A stretch of 64,000 nt of DNA from Bernardetia sp963719525 (GTDB taxonomy: Bacteria; Bacteroidota; Bacteroidia; Cytophagales; Bernardetiaceae). The notes under the pieces were generated by a model, which saw only the letters and a list, made by a program, of their open reading frames with translations, ran no database searches and had not been told where the DNA came from. Below are positions 9,178 through 19,061 of this stretch, piece after piece. The translations under genes were made by a program, and so were the position numbers. The DNA is taken from contig CAVRCG010000001.1 of NCBI GenBank assembly GCA_963719525.1, positions 1,736,001 through 1,800,000 on the forward strand, in the 5' to 3' direction. Numbering within the stretch: position 1 is the first letter of the stretch; each line of letters begins with the position of its first letter.

Positions 9178-9336
9178 ATGGATAATCTAAATACAAACGA
9201 TGAAGAATTCGAAAAAGAATTAGTCCGAATAGATAAGCGCAACAGTTTCTATATCAAACTAATTATTTTCGGAATTAGTGGAGGATTTTTGTTAGGAATA
9301 ATCCTTTTTATACTGATTATGATTACTTCTACTTAA
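9178..9336 (+). CDS. Small single-pass membrane protein (52 aa)
   Basis: ATG at 9178, stop TAA at 9334. The first ~25 residues are acidic and basic (DNLNTNDEEFEKELVRIDKR), followed by a strongly hydrophobic helix (KLIIFGISGGFLLGIILFILIM-like, residues ~27-49) that contains a GxxxG-type GISGG patch. An A-rich upstream region fits a real start. No family recognised. Apart from this gene and the hairpin at 9116, the 9070-9495 gap holds nothing else that I see. Confidence 0.5.
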   Translation: MDNLNTNDEEFEKELVRIDKRNSFYIKLIIFGISGGFLLGIILFILIMITST

Positions 9337-9495
9337 AGTAAATAGAATGAGAAGCCACAAGTAGGAACGTTTTTTGATTTTCTTTCTTTTTTAGAAAATA
9401 GATATTTTGGCAAATAATCAATAACTTTATTTACTTTTTCATAAAGCTGTTTTTATTAATTTGTTCCACTCATTTCACTTCTTACCCTTCCACTT

Positions 9496-10389
9496 TTGAA
9501 GACTACTTATTTTTCTTTCTCACTTGTTTTTCTGCTTTCTTTTACTGCTTTTTCTTCGTGTATAGCACAACAGATTAGCGATATTCAGACGGTAATGCCT
9601 GTCAAAATTCCTGATACCGTTTATTTTGCTGGCGAGCGAATTCCTTTAGAAGATGAAGACGTAAAAGAACGATTAGATAGAGAGCTTTTGTCTATTGTTT
9701 ATGGACACGCTTATACGACACTTTTATTAAAACGCTCTGGTAGATGGAGAAAGCCATTAGAAGACAGTCTTACAAAATACGGAATTCATAAAGATTTTTT
9801 TTACTTAGCGATTGCAGAAAGTAGCCTTGACCCAATGATAAAGTCAAACAGAGATGCGTTAGGAACGTGGCAATTTTTGGAAGGAACAGCAAAACAGTTT
9901 GGATTAATAGTTAATGATAATATTGATGAAAGACAAGACCCTTTGAAGTCCTGTGTAGCAGCAACGAAATATTTCCATCAAGCCTACAAAAAATTTGGTA
10001 GTTGGGCATCGGTGGCAGCTTCTTACAATAGAGGAATGGCAGGATTAGAGAAAGCAATGGACAATCAAGGGACTAGAAACTATTATGATTTATTCCTAAA
10101 TTCAGAAACTTCTCGTTATGTACTGCGAATTGCAGCTTTGAAAATGGTCTTAGAGAATCCAAAAAAGTATGGTTACTGTATAGAAGAGTATGAATATTAC
10201 GATACATTTGAGTTTGATGAAACACAAATTACAGAAAATATCGACAGCGTTCCAGAATGGGCAAAAAAACAAGGAATGACTTATAAAGAATTTCGTTTGT
10301 ACAACCCTGCTGTTGCAATCAATGATAATGAATATAATTTTGTAGTGCCGAAAGGTGGATATATTTTTCGTGTTAAGAAGAAGAAGTAA
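9496..10389 (+). CDS. Lytic transglycosylase, SLT/MltD-like
   Basis: 297 residues with a signal peptide (LVFLLSFTAFSSCIA). The only start placing this signal at the N-terminus is TTG 9496, so the start is uncertain. The soluble lytic transglycosylase fold begins near residue 90: FYLAIAESSLDPM holds the catalytic Glu (AES), then ALGTWQFLEGTAKQFGL, and VAASYNRGMAGLEKA, which is the conserved AYNxG segment. It cleaves the MurNAc-GlcNAc bond of peptidoglycan. There is no clear LysM repeat; the C-terminal ~50 residues (WAKKQGMTYKEFRLYNPAV) look like a degenerate LysM. Confidence 0.85.
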   Translation: MKTTYFSFSLVFLLSFTAFSSCIAQQISDIQTVMPVKIPDTVYFAGERIPLEDEDVKERLDRELLSIVYGHAYTTLLLKRSGRWRKPLEDSLTKYGIHKDFFYLAIAESSLDPMIKSNRDALGTWQFLEGTAKQFGLIVNDNIDERQDPLKSCVAATKYFHQAYKKFGSWASVAASYNRGMAGLEKAMDNQGTRNYYDLFLNSETSRYVLRIAALKMVLENPKKYGYCIEEYEYYDTFEFDETQITENIDSVPEWAKKQGMTYKEFRLYNPAVAINDNEYNFVVPKGGYIFRVKKKK

Positions 10390-10488
10390 GTTTTTTTTCT
10401 AAAATTGACAAAGGACAATAAATACAATATTTCCTAATCAAAATAATTGTGATTATATTTGATAATCACATAATTCTAGTATAAAAAA

Positions 10489-11859
10489 ATGAGAACACAC
10501 ACTATCAAATCATTTTCTATTTATGGTCTTTTCGGAACAAAAGACATTCATATTCCTTTTGATGAAAATATTAAAATTTTAATAGGAGAAAATGGAATAG
10601 GAAAAACTCAAATTCTGAACCTTCTGTATTATACGCTTACTAGGAATTTCATAAAATTAAGTGAAATACATTTTAATAGATTAGTTATTAGTTTCGGCGA
10701 AGAAGACGATATAGTTATAGACAGAAAAGACTTAATATCATCACAAGAGATATATAGACACCCAAAAATTCGTAGAATTATTCAAATAATAGGACTCTCA
10801 TCGTTTGTTGAATTACAGCAAATGTACAATTCCTTAGAAGACGGAGCTGATTTTCACGTATTTGAAGATAGAATAAATAGCATATCAAGAAAGTCTAGAA
10901 TGTCTCGTGCAAGTTTACATAGGATTATTAGAGAAATTGGCGACGAAGTAAAGACTGATAGTAATACTTTACTTAGCTCTTATGACAAGGATATACATAA
11001 ATGTACAAATAAAAGAGAAATTATGTATTTTCCTACTTATCGCAGAGTAGAAGAGGACTTACATAATCTTGGATATAATGAAGAAAAGTTGAAAATAAAT
11101 CAGAACACTTTGATTCAGTTTGGAATGAACGATGTCAAGGAACAGTTTAGAGAAATAGAACAAACTATAGAAATATTATTAAAAGAAGGCTTAAAAAACT
11201 TTACTAAAGACATATTAAAAATAGCAACCTCGCAAAACCTTATAGTAGATAAAAATATTTTTGAAAGAACTAGTCCAGAAGATGTAGAACTTATATTTGC
11301 AAGAGCTGGTACAAGTTTGGAGGAGGAAACAAAGAATGCTGTAAAAGAAGCTGTTCGTACTAAGAATTTTAGTAACCCTCTTTCTGGTCTTCTGTTACAA
11401 AAACTTATCGAACTCTATGAAAGGCAGAAATTATACGATAATTCAATAAAGCAGTTTAGAGATATTTGTAACAAGTATTTGATAGAAAAGGAAATATTTT
11501 ACGACGAGAGTAATATAGATATTTATATAAGGTCAACTATTACAGATGAGAAGATTCGTCTTAGTGATTTATCTTCTGGTAAAAAACAAATTATTTCTAT
11601 TTTCTCTAAAATTTATCTCTCTGATAAAGATAAACGATTTATGGTTTTGTTTGATGAGCCTGAATTATCATTGAGTATTATTTGGCAGAAAACACTTTTA
11701 CCTGATATTATAAATTCTGGAAAATGTGATTTTATGTGTGCAGTAACTCACTCTCCGTTTATTTTTGAAAACGAGCTAGACCAATATGCAGTAGGACTAA
11801 ACGAATACATACAAATTTCCTCTCCAACTAATGACTTATTTAGAACAGTTAGGAAATAG
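10489..11859 (+). CDS. ariA: AriA-like ATPase of a PARIS-type defence pair
   Basis: 456 residues. Walker A IGENGIGKTQ lies at residues ~33-42. The ABC signature-like LSDLSSGKKQ is near 358-367, the Walker B block MVLFDEPELSLS near 385-396, and the switch His is in AVTHSPF near 423. This is the AAA_15/AAA_21, RecF-like organisation and the usual AriA size. The next gene is a DUF4435 protein starting 29 bp before this one ends, which is the PARIS architecture. In known PARIS, the ATPase holds AriB inactive and releases it when phage anti-restriction proteins are sensed. Family assignment is by motif and context, not alignment, so the symbol is provisional. Confidence 0.75.
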   Translation: MRTHTIKSFSIYGLFGTKDIHIPFDENIKILIGENGIGKTQILNLLYYTLTRNFIKLSEIHFNRLVISFGEEDDIVIDRKDLISSQEIYRHPKIRRIIQIIGLSSFVELQQMYNSLEDGADFHVFEDRINSISRKSRMSRASLHRIIREIGDEVKTDSNTLLSSYDKDIHKCTNKREIMYFPTYRRVEEDLHNLGYNEEKLKINQNTLIQFGMNDVKEQFREIEQTIEILLKEGLKNFTKDILKIATSQNLIVDKNIFERTSPEDVELIFARAGTSLEEETKNAVKEAVRTKNFSNPLSGLLLQKLIELYERQKLYDNSIKQFRDICNKYLIEKEIFYDESNIDIYIRSTITDEKIRLSDLSSGKKQIISIFSKIYLSDKDKRFMVLFDEPELSLSIIWQKTLLPDIINSGKCDFMCAVTHSPFIFENELDQYAVGLNEYIQISSPTNDLFRTVRK

Positions 11860-12745
11860 TAGAAAAAAATATCAAGTAATATTTACAGAGTTTGTACATT
11901 CGGTAAGAAATAAAGAAAATTACCTTTTTTGTTTTTTTGAAGGATATGATACTACCTATTATGTTCCTATTATCAGAGGTTTTACAGAAAATTATGAAAC
12001 TTTTGATTGTAAGGGCAAGAAAGTAGTGTTAGAATTTCATGAGTTTATCAAAAGCAAAATAGAATATCAAAAGTATAAAAAAGCATTTTTTATAGATAGA
12101 GATTTTGATGAACCAATTTCTATTCAGCAACCTCCTATATACGAAACACCTTGTTATTCTATTGAAAATTTTTATGTAAGTGATGCAGTATTTGCGAAAA
12201 TACTCAAAAATGAGTTTAGTATCTCAGAGAATAATCAAGAGTTTGAAACTTGTGTAGAAATTTATAAGAGAAATCAAAAACAATTTCATAAAGCTACTCT
12301 ACTTTTTAATGCGTGGTATGCTTGTCTGAAAGACAAAAGAAATAATGAAGGAATTGAAATGAACCTAAACTTAGATGATAAGTTGCCCTATGGGTTTGTG
12401 GAAATTACTTTAGAAAAAGTAGAAAAGAAATATGATTACACAAAACTGATAAGCGATTTTGATAAAGCTCCTTCAATTACAGAAGAAGAACTAAATCTAA
12501 AAATAGCTGAGTTTGAAAACTCAAATAAAATTTGTGCATTTAGGGGTAAATACGAAATGAGCTTTCTATTAAAGATGATTCAGTTATTAATAGAAGACTC
12601 AAAGCCTAAGGGAAAAAATAATGTTCTATCTAAAAAAGTAAAGTTTACATTTGAAGGATTAAATAATGATCAAGCAATAAACGTTTTTAGTGCTTATGCA
12701 ATAATTCCACAAAGTCTTTTAGAATATCTAAAAACTGTCGTATAA
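11831..12745 (+). CDS. ariB: AriB-like DUF4435 TOPRIM effector of a PARIS-type pair
   Basis: 304 residues, the typical AriB length. The N-terminal region reads LFCFFEGYDTTYYVPII (residues ~35-51) and then KAFFIDRDFDEP (~83-94). These are the EGxxD and DxD elements of DUF4435/TOPRIM nucleases. Next comes YETPCYSIENFYVS, the conserved E-N-F segment of DUF4435. In characterised PARIS, AriB is a toxic TOPRIM nuclease that cleaves host tRNA after release by AriA. The gene overlaps ariA by 29 bp in another frame, implying translational coupling. A truncated dinD lies just downstream on the other strand. Confidence 0.75.
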   Translation: MTYLEQLGNSRKKYQVIFTEFVHSVRNKENYLFCFFEGYDTTYYVPIIRGFTENYETFDCKGKKVVLEFHEFIKSKIEYQKYKKAFFIDRDFDEPISIQQPPIYETPCYSIENFYVSDAVFAKILKNEFSISENNQEFETCVEIYKRNQKQFHKATLLFNAWYACLKDKRNNEGIEMNLNLDDKLPYGFVEITLEKVEKKYDYTKLISDFDKAPSITEEELNLKIAEFENSNKICAFRGKYEMSFLLKMIQLLIEDSKPKGKNNVLSKKVKFTFEGLNNDQAINVFSAYAIIPQSLLEYLKTVV

Positions 12746-12757
12746 AAACAAAAAACT

Positions 12758-12984
12758 CTATGACTTGTTGGTCTCAACAAAATGTAATTCCACGCTCTGA
12801 GAGGTGTTTTTGGTAGAAATTGTAACTTTTTGATTTACTTTTTCAAAATTTCTCCATTCTTTGTAAGAGAACACTTCCTGCAAATCTCTAGCAGACCAGT
12901 ATTCTATATTTTCGCTACATTTTCGATTTCTTTTCTGATGCTTTCTAATTTTTGGAACAGTTCGTTTGATTGTGCGTTTTTCAT
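12758..12984 (-). pseudogene. dinD N-terminal remnant, truncated and frameshifted
   Basis: On the reverse strand, ATG 12984 gives MKNAQSNELFQKLESIRKEI, and the frame then stops. Shifting frame restores ENIEYWSARDLQEVFSY and KEWRNFEKV, the hallmark of DNA-damage-inducible protein D (EYWxARDLQ...Y.EWRNF). The frame then runs to a stop at 12758 after HFVETNKS. Only ~75 of the usual ~270 residues remain. It sits beside the PARIS-like pair, so it is probably debris of a former accessory gene. The spacer from 12985 to 13166 shows no gene. Confidence 0.65.
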
Positions 12985-13166
12985 AAGGAATAGATTTTTT
13001 TAGCGTTCTGATTTTACAAATTGTTTACAAGATAGCTAATTGAATTAGAATTTGTATTAGATAATAGAATAAAACTTTAACTTTTTTAAAGTACAATCTT
13101 TTTTCAATCTCTACTGAAATTGAGTAACTTGTATAGTTATTGAGTGAAAATAAAATTGATAATTAT

Positions 13167-13192
13167 GTCGTTGGTGGGGACACCAACAATGG
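13167..13192 (+). repeat. GTC-stem-GTG hairpin, stem GTTGGTG/CACCAAC
   Basis: Same frame as the left arm at 4378: GTC, stem GTTGGTG, loop GGGA, stem CACCAAC, then AATGG. The stem bases differ from those at 4378 but stay complementary. Confidence 0.6.
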
Positions 13193-13209
13193 CGAATAAC
13201 TGAAACACT

Positions 13210-13614
13210 ATGATATACATGGAAAAAAATAATCATAGGGATATGAAACTTCATAGGTTTAAACCTAAGTATTATTTAAATAGTAATATATTGAATATAG
13301 GAAATTGGTACAAAAAGGTAGATATTGAAGATAGTAATAATTATCTTATTCATTTTAGAAAAAAACTAAGATTAGCTCAATTATTCTTAACAGGTTTGAG
13401 CGTATTGACTGTGCTATTAATGATTCTGTTTCACGTATTTGAGTTTTATATTCTTGAAAGTAAGAATATGCAATATATAGTTTTTGTTATTGTGCTTCAC
13501 ATTTTTATTTTCTCAATGCTTGTAATTAGTCATTTTTTGTTTAAAATGAGTGAAATTACAGTATTAGAAAAAGAACTAGTAGAGTTAGATATGAACTTGA
13601 TTACAAAAAAATAA
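13210..13614 (+). CDS. Small two-TM membrane protein of unknown function
   Basis: 134 residues; the start could also be the next ATG at 13219. The N-terminal ~50 residues are basic and tyrosine-rich. Two hydrophobic helices follow (LFLTGLSVLTVLLMILFHVF and FVIVLHIFIFSMLVISHFL), then a short charged tail. No family recognised. It is bracketed by hairpins at 13167 and 13622 that resemble the two arms of the REPIN-like element, so the gene may have become trapped between repeat arms. Confidence 0.5.
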   Translation: MIYMEKNNHRDMKLHRFKPKYYLNSNILNIGNWYKKVDIEDSNNYLIHFRKKLRLAQLFLTGLSVLTVLLMILFHVFEFYILESKNMQYIVFVIVLHIFIFSMLVISHFLFKMSEITVLEKELVELDMNLITKK

Positions 13615-13621
13615 TAGCTTT

Positions 13622-13649
13622 GTCATTATTGGTATTTCCACCAATGATT
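13622..13649. repeat. Hairpin ATTGGT/ACCAAT, possible right arm of the REPIN-like family
   Basis: TCATTATTGGTATTTCCACC followed by AATGAT resembles the right arm at 4433 (CCATT, stem, ..CCTCAC.., stem, AAT), though it is more degenerate. Confidence 0.4.
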
Positions 13650-13665
13650 AACATATATAAAAAAA

Positions 13666-16600
13666 ATGAATACATCAATAGAGGCTTTATATGCCAATAT
13701 CCAATCCTATAAAAGAAAATATTATAAAAATTTACTCCTAAAAGGTTCTCTGCTTGCTATTTCGGCATTTTTGGGAGCGTTTGCTATTGTGAGTATTTTG
13801 GAATATTTTGGTAATTTTAGTTCTACTTTTAGAGCTATTTTATTCTATAGTTTTATTTCGGTCAGTATTTTTTCCCTTGTCTATTGGGTAATTATTCCGA
13901 TTTATCAGCTTTTTACGTTAGACAAACAACTGCCTCACAATGAAGCTGCAAAACAAATTGGTCGTTATTTTCCACAAGTGCAAGACCGTTTGTTGAATGT
14001 CTTGCAACTACATTCTTCTAATCAATTAAACTTTGAAAATCAAAGTATAGGAAACAAAGAACAAAGAAATTCAGATTTATATCAAGCGAGCATCGAACAA
14101 AAAGCATCACAGTTTGCTCCAATTTCTTTTTCTGATGCCATTGAGTACGAACAAAACCGTCGTTATTTGCGATTTTTATTTATTCCTATTGTTCTGATTG
14201 GTGCGTTCTTGATTTGGGATTTGGATTTTTATAAAGCAAGTGCTTCTCGTTTAGTTAATTACGAACAAGATTTTGCTCCTAAAGCTCCCTTTCAGTTTTC
14301 GGTTGATACAAAACAATTAATCGCTTTTAAGGGAGAAGATTTGAATTTTGATGTAAATTTGAGTGGAGAGGCTTTTCCAAATGAAGTATTTTTGATTAGT
14401 GATAATGGTCGTAAAATTAAATTAGATAAAAATTCGGCTTCTTCGTATTCCTATCAATTTACAAATATTCAACGTCCGTTTGAGTTTTCGTTGGAAGGAG
14501 AAGGTTATACTTCAAAAATGTATGAAATTATAGTTCGTGAACGTCCACAACTTCGCAATTTTGTAGCGTATCTAAATTATCCAAACTACACAGGAAAGAA
14601 AGATGAACGTCTGGAAAACACAGGAAATCTAATCGTACCAGCAGGAACGCAAATTGAATGGCGTTTTCAGACACAAGAAACTGAAAAATTGAATTTTGTT
14701 TCTATTATTTCAGACGATTCTACCAATGTAAAGAAAGCTAAAAAAGAAGATGACGGATTCTTACTTCAAACTACTGCTTTGAAATCCGAAGCCTTTGAAA
14801 TAGAATTGGAAAATAAGTACAGCAAAAACAAAGAAAAGATTAGTTATTTATTGACTGTCATTCAAGATGAATATCCGAAAGTTTCGCTCAATCAATTTCA
14901 AGATTCGGTAATGTATGATTATTTGATGTTGGGAGGAAATATTTCTGATGATTATGGAATTACGAATTTACGTTTTAATTATTGAATTACTTCTGGTACT
15001 AATTCTAATAAAAAAACGTCGGAATATAAATCTTTACCTCTTAAATTCAATCCAAATGCAATTAATCAACAGTATTTTCATCAAGTAGAACTGAATCCTC
15101 TTGATTTGAAAGCTGGAGATGAACTGGAATATTTTGTACAAGTTTGGGATAATGACGGCGTGAGAGGTAGAAAGAGTAGCAAAACAGGAAGTTACCGTTT
15201 CAAAATTCCGAAAGAATCAGAAATGCGTGAATCGGTTTCGGAAACGAGTAAAAGTGCAGAATCTCAAATCGACAAAACGCTAGAAGAAGCACAAGATTTG
15301 AACAAAAAATTAAAGAAACTTGCCGAAGATTTAAAGGGAAAGAAAAATCTAAATTGGCAACAACAAAAGGATTTAGAAAAACTCTTAGAACAGAAAAAAC
15401 AGTTGGAAGACGACATTAAAAAGATGCAAGAGCAAAACAAAAAGCTCAACGAACAGCAAGAAAAATTCACAGAACAAGACGAACGAATTGCTGAAAAATC
15501 AAAGAAGTTGCAAGAACTCATGGACGAGCTAATGGACGAAAAAACAAAAGAACTCTATGACAAACTACAAGAACTTTTACAAGAACAATCCAATAGTGAG
15601 GAGATAAAAGAAGTGCTGGAAAAACTCCAAAGCAAGGAAATGAACCTTGAAAAGGAGCTAGACAGAACGCTTGAAATGTTCAAAAAATTGGAAGTCGACA
15701 AGAAACTGCAAGACATTGCCAAACAGCTTGAAGAACTTGCAAAAGCTCAAAAAGACCTTGCCAAAGAAACCAAAGAGCAGCAGGAAAAAGAGGAAAATCA
15801 AAACAAAAAACAGGCTGAAAAAGATGCAGAAAAAGACGCTGCCAAAAACGAGGAAATCAAGGAAGAACAGAAAGAACTCAACGAAAAATTTGAGGAAATG
15901 AAAGAACAGTTAGAGGAGTTGGACAAAATGAATGAAGAACTCAAAACTCCAAAAGATTTAGAAGATACAAAGAAAAAAGAGGAAGAAGTAACGAAAGACC
16001 AAGAGCAAAGTAGTGAGCAATTAGAGCAAAAAGAAAAGAAAAAAGCTGCTCAATCTCAAGAAAATGCTGGCGATAAAATGGAGGAAATGGCAAAACAGAT
16101 GCAACAAATGAGTTCTTCTGCCGAAATGGAACAGGCACAGGAAGATTACGATGATTTGCGTCAGCTTCTGGAAAACTTGTTGAAACTCTCTTTTGAGCAG
16201 GAAGAAATTATGAATGGTTTTAATGAAATCGATCAGCGTGACCCAAAATATATTACGCTTTCTCAAGACCAATTAAAGCTAAAGGATGATGCAGAGATTG
16301 TAGAAGATAGTCTTCGTGCGCTGGCAAAACGTGTCATGCAAATCGAAACGTTTGTGATGCGTGAACTTACTGATATGAATGATTATATGGATCAGGTTAC
16401 GCAGGAAGTAAAAGACCGTAAAAATCCTCGTTTGTTGGCTGGTCGTCAGCAATCTGTCATGACTTCGATTAATAATTTGGCGTTGATGCTCAATGATGTC
16501 TTGGAACAGATGCAACAATCTATGTCGCAAATGGGAATGGGAAAACCAAAGCCGAGTAATCAGAGTGGAAGTCCTTCGATGAGTGAGATGCAGCAATCCA

Positions 16601-17187
16601 TTAATCAACAAATAGAAAATTTAAAGAAAAGTGGAAAGTCTGGAAGGCAGCTTTCTGAAGGTCTTGCACAAATTGCAGCACAACAAGAAGCCTTACGCAG
16701 AGCCTTACAAAAAGCGATGCAACAAGGAAAAGGAAAAGAAGGTAAAGGCAAGGGTGGAAAAGAAGGAAAAGAAGGAGGACAGCAAGGACAAAACGGAATG
16801 CAAGACGGAGAAGGCGAAGGTGGCGAAAATGGAGAAGGCGATGGAGGTTCGCAAGGAAACGGTGGCAATATGTCCAAAATGATAAAAGATATGGAAAAAA
16901 CCGAAGAAGACTTAGTAAACAAACGCCTAACGCAAGAACTCATCGAACGCCAAAAGCAAATTATGACACGTTTGTTGCAATCCGAAAAAGCAGAAAGAGA
17001 GCGTGATTTAGACGAAAAACGAGAAGCCGAACAAGCAAAAGTAAACAAACGAAGAGTTCCACCACAGTTTGAAGAATATTTTAAGCAAAAGGAACAACAA
17101 ATAGAACTTTTGAAAACGATTCCTCCTGCGCTTAGTCCGTATTACAAGCAGCAAGTGAATGAGTATTTTAAGAAATTGGAGGAGTAA
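13666..17187 (+). pseudogene. DUF4175 family membrane protein, in-frame TGA
   Basis: One frame runs from ATG 13666 to TAA 17187 (1,173 codons) with a single TGA at 14983-14985. Upstream: three TM helices (residues ~21-45, ~60-85, ~168-190) and Ig-like beta segments. Downstream: more beta sequence, then a very long Gln/Glu/Lys coiled coil and Gly-rich stretches (GGENGEGDGGSQGNGG), ending with a conserved basic helix. This is the whole DUF4175 layout. The TGA lies in RFNY-stop-ITSG, where homologous blocks carry YRI, so CGA to TGA is the simplest explanation. A restart near 15106 could make only the coiled-coil half. DUF4175 proteins often sit in gliding or aerotolerance-type clusters; the function is unproven. 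Confidence 0.75.
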
Positions 17188-17200
17188 AACATTTTATTTT

Positions 17201-17998
17201 ATGAAGAAATTAATCATATTATTTTTTGTGTTTTTTGTGTGTATTACATCTAGTTTTGCTCAAACAAGAGTATTTAAAGACTATAATTTCAATAAAGGCG
17301 AATATTACATACTTGGTGCTTTTGCTCAAAGTGATGAGAATAGTTTACGTGATAGTTTAGGAGAATTTTATACAAATGACATTGCTCTTCTGAATGAATT
17401 TAAAAGAACATGGGTTTTTTACGGTTCTAGTCCACATTATTTTTGTGGGTATCACTATGCTATTTATGTTTGCAAAGATGGTTTAGTAGTTGAAACAATC
17501 TACGTCAATTTAAACTGCAATGAAATAGTTACAAAAAATGGAGATTTTCCTTTTGACTCTAAAAAGCTAAGTAGGTTTATAGGACGTTTGGAAAAACCAT
17601 TAAGTACAGAAATAAAATTTAATTCATTGTCAGCAGTAAGAGAGTATAGAAATGATGTTTTGAACAATCAAAGACTGATAATGACTGAAACTCCTAAATG
17701 GGTAGATTATGAAGGGTATTTTGATTTTACCTATGTATGTACAGACGACTACAAAGTTTGTATTGATAAAAACGATAGTTTAATAAATGTGATGCATGAA
17801 AATATATCAAACACCTATCCTAATGAAACTTTTGCATTATCTGATGTAGGAGGTTCAATGAATGAAATTGATGTACATATTGATTGTAGTAAAACTCTTT
17901 CGGACAAATTTAACCTTTATAAAAGAGATACAACAAGTTACTTTGGCAAGTGGAAGCCTTATGAGTTATCTCTTAAGAGTTATTGGATAGCTAGATAA
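17201..17998 (+). CDS. Secreted hypothetical protein upstream of barstar-like gene
   Basis: 265 residues. ATG 17201 is chosen because it begins a clean signal peptide (KKLIILFFVFFVCITSSFAQ). The open frame further upstream overlaps DUF4175 and has no signal. The mature part has many aromatic residues and several Cys (HYFCGYHYAIYVC, NLNCNEI, YVCTDDYKVC, HIDCSK), suggesting disulfides in the periplasm or outside the cell. No family recognised. Its stop overlaps the start of the barstar-like gene by one base, so the two are translationally coupled. Confidence 0.6.
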   Translation: MKKLIILFFVFFVCITSSFAQTRVFKDYNFNKGEYYILGAFAQSDENSLRDSLGEFYTNDIALLNEFKRTWVFYGSSPHYFCGYHYAIYVCKDGLVVETIYVNLNCNEIVTKNGDFPFDSKKLSRFIGRLEKPLSTEIKFNSLSAVREYRNDVLNNQRLIMTETPKWVDYEGYFDFTYVCTDDYKVCIDKNDSLINVMHENISNTYPNETFALSDVGGSMNEIDVHIDCSKTLSDKFNLYKRDTTSYFGKWKPYELSLKSYWIAR

Positions 17999-18288
17999 TG
18001 CAATACATAGAAAAAATAAAAGATAAAGATTATTTCGTAACAAAAATAAATGCTTCTAAATTTAAAGGCTATAAAAATTTGATAGAAGAATTTAGAATTG
18101 CTTTTTCTATTCCTTCTACTGTTTCAAATCTTGATGCTTTGAATGATTATCTGACTCATTTAGATTGGATAGAACAGAAAAATTACAAACTCATCATTAA
18201 GAATATGAATAAAGTAGAGAAAAATAAAAACGATTATGAAGAGTTTTTCTCTATAATTGAAGGTGTAGAAAATCATTGGAAAGATTAA
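17998..18288 (+). CDS. Barstar-like RNase-inhibitor family protein
   Basis: 96 residues, barstar size. The order of elements fits barstar (PF01337): an N-terminal strand (DYFVTKINASKFKGYKNL), a helix, then FSIPSTVSNLDALNDYLTHLDWI. The last corresponds to the family's P-x-(x)-N-LDAL-D-L signature, followed by the strand YKLIIKNM. Classical members inhibit barnase-type RNases or act as immunity proteins. The preceding coupled gene shows no RNase motif that I can recognise, so the partner is open. There is no signal peptide, so it acts in the cytoplasm. Confidence 0.6.
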   Translation: MQYIEKIKDKDYFVTKINASKFKGYKNLIEEFRIAFSIPSTVSNLDALNDYLTHLDWIEQKNYKLIIKNMNKVEKNKNDYEEFFSIIEGVENHWKD

Positions 18289-18343
18289 AGAAAATAGATT
18301 TTATTGTAGAATATGTAGGTAATTCTTAATCAAAAACAAACCA

Positions 18344-19061
18344 ATGAAAAAACTATTCATTTTATCCATTTTTTGTCTATTCAGTTTTCCCTCTTTTGCT
18401 CAAATAACAGTAGAGTTTTCTGAATATATGCAACAAAGAGAGTGCGAATGGAGAATCAATGGAGCTACTTTCAATCCTTCTTTCAAAAAAGTAGGTATTA
18501 CCACAAACTATCCCAAAATGGATACTATATTTTTTTGGGACGAACGTGGAAAAGATACAGTTCTTACTCGCCTAAAACCTAACAAAAAATATATAATGAC
18601 AGTAGGTTGCTGTGATGCAGGTTTTGACATTTATTACAAAGAAACATTCAAAGAATATCAAGCAGTTTTAGATACTTCCGAAATGTGGTTTAAATGGATA
18701 GAAGCTGGAAAAGTGAAAGTGAAAATTAAGAATAATTCAGAAAATGATACACTAATCTTTGTTTATGGAGATTTTGCAGTCTCTTCCTACTGGACAGGTT
18801 CTTATCGGTAATCAAAATTCAGAATGGACATTACCTTTTAAGGGATATTATACGACAAATAATGATAACTTAGTCATAGCCAAATATAATTCTGCTTTAG
18901 AATCTGAAACCGAAGAAGGAACTATTAATTGGGATACTTTGCTTAATTATTCAGTACTAGATATTATTTGTTGGGAAAGAGTAAGAATTTTTGATAACGA
19001 AAAAATCATTATCCATTATGATCATAAGACTAAGAAAGTGAGATTAGAATGGAGAAAATGA
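18344..19061 (+). pseudogene. Secreted hypothetical protein, one-base frameshift
   Basis: Starts with a signal peptide (KKLFILSIFCLFSFPSFAQ). The frame breaks after VYGDFA. Removing one T from TTTT at 18772-18775 joins it to SLPTGQVLIGNQNSEW and gives a continuous 238-residue protein to TGA 19061. The join is smooth, so this is a single gene with a +1 homopolymer change. Cys and aromatic content (CCDAGFDIYYKE) resembles the secreted protein at 17201, and the two may be distant relatives. No family recognised. Confidence 0.6.

Noticed and set aside
15264..17048. Reverse-strand open frames inside the DUF4175 coiled-coil region
   Set aside because: They mirror the low-complexity Glu/Lys/Gln codons of the real gene (Ser/Phe/Cys-rich shadows).
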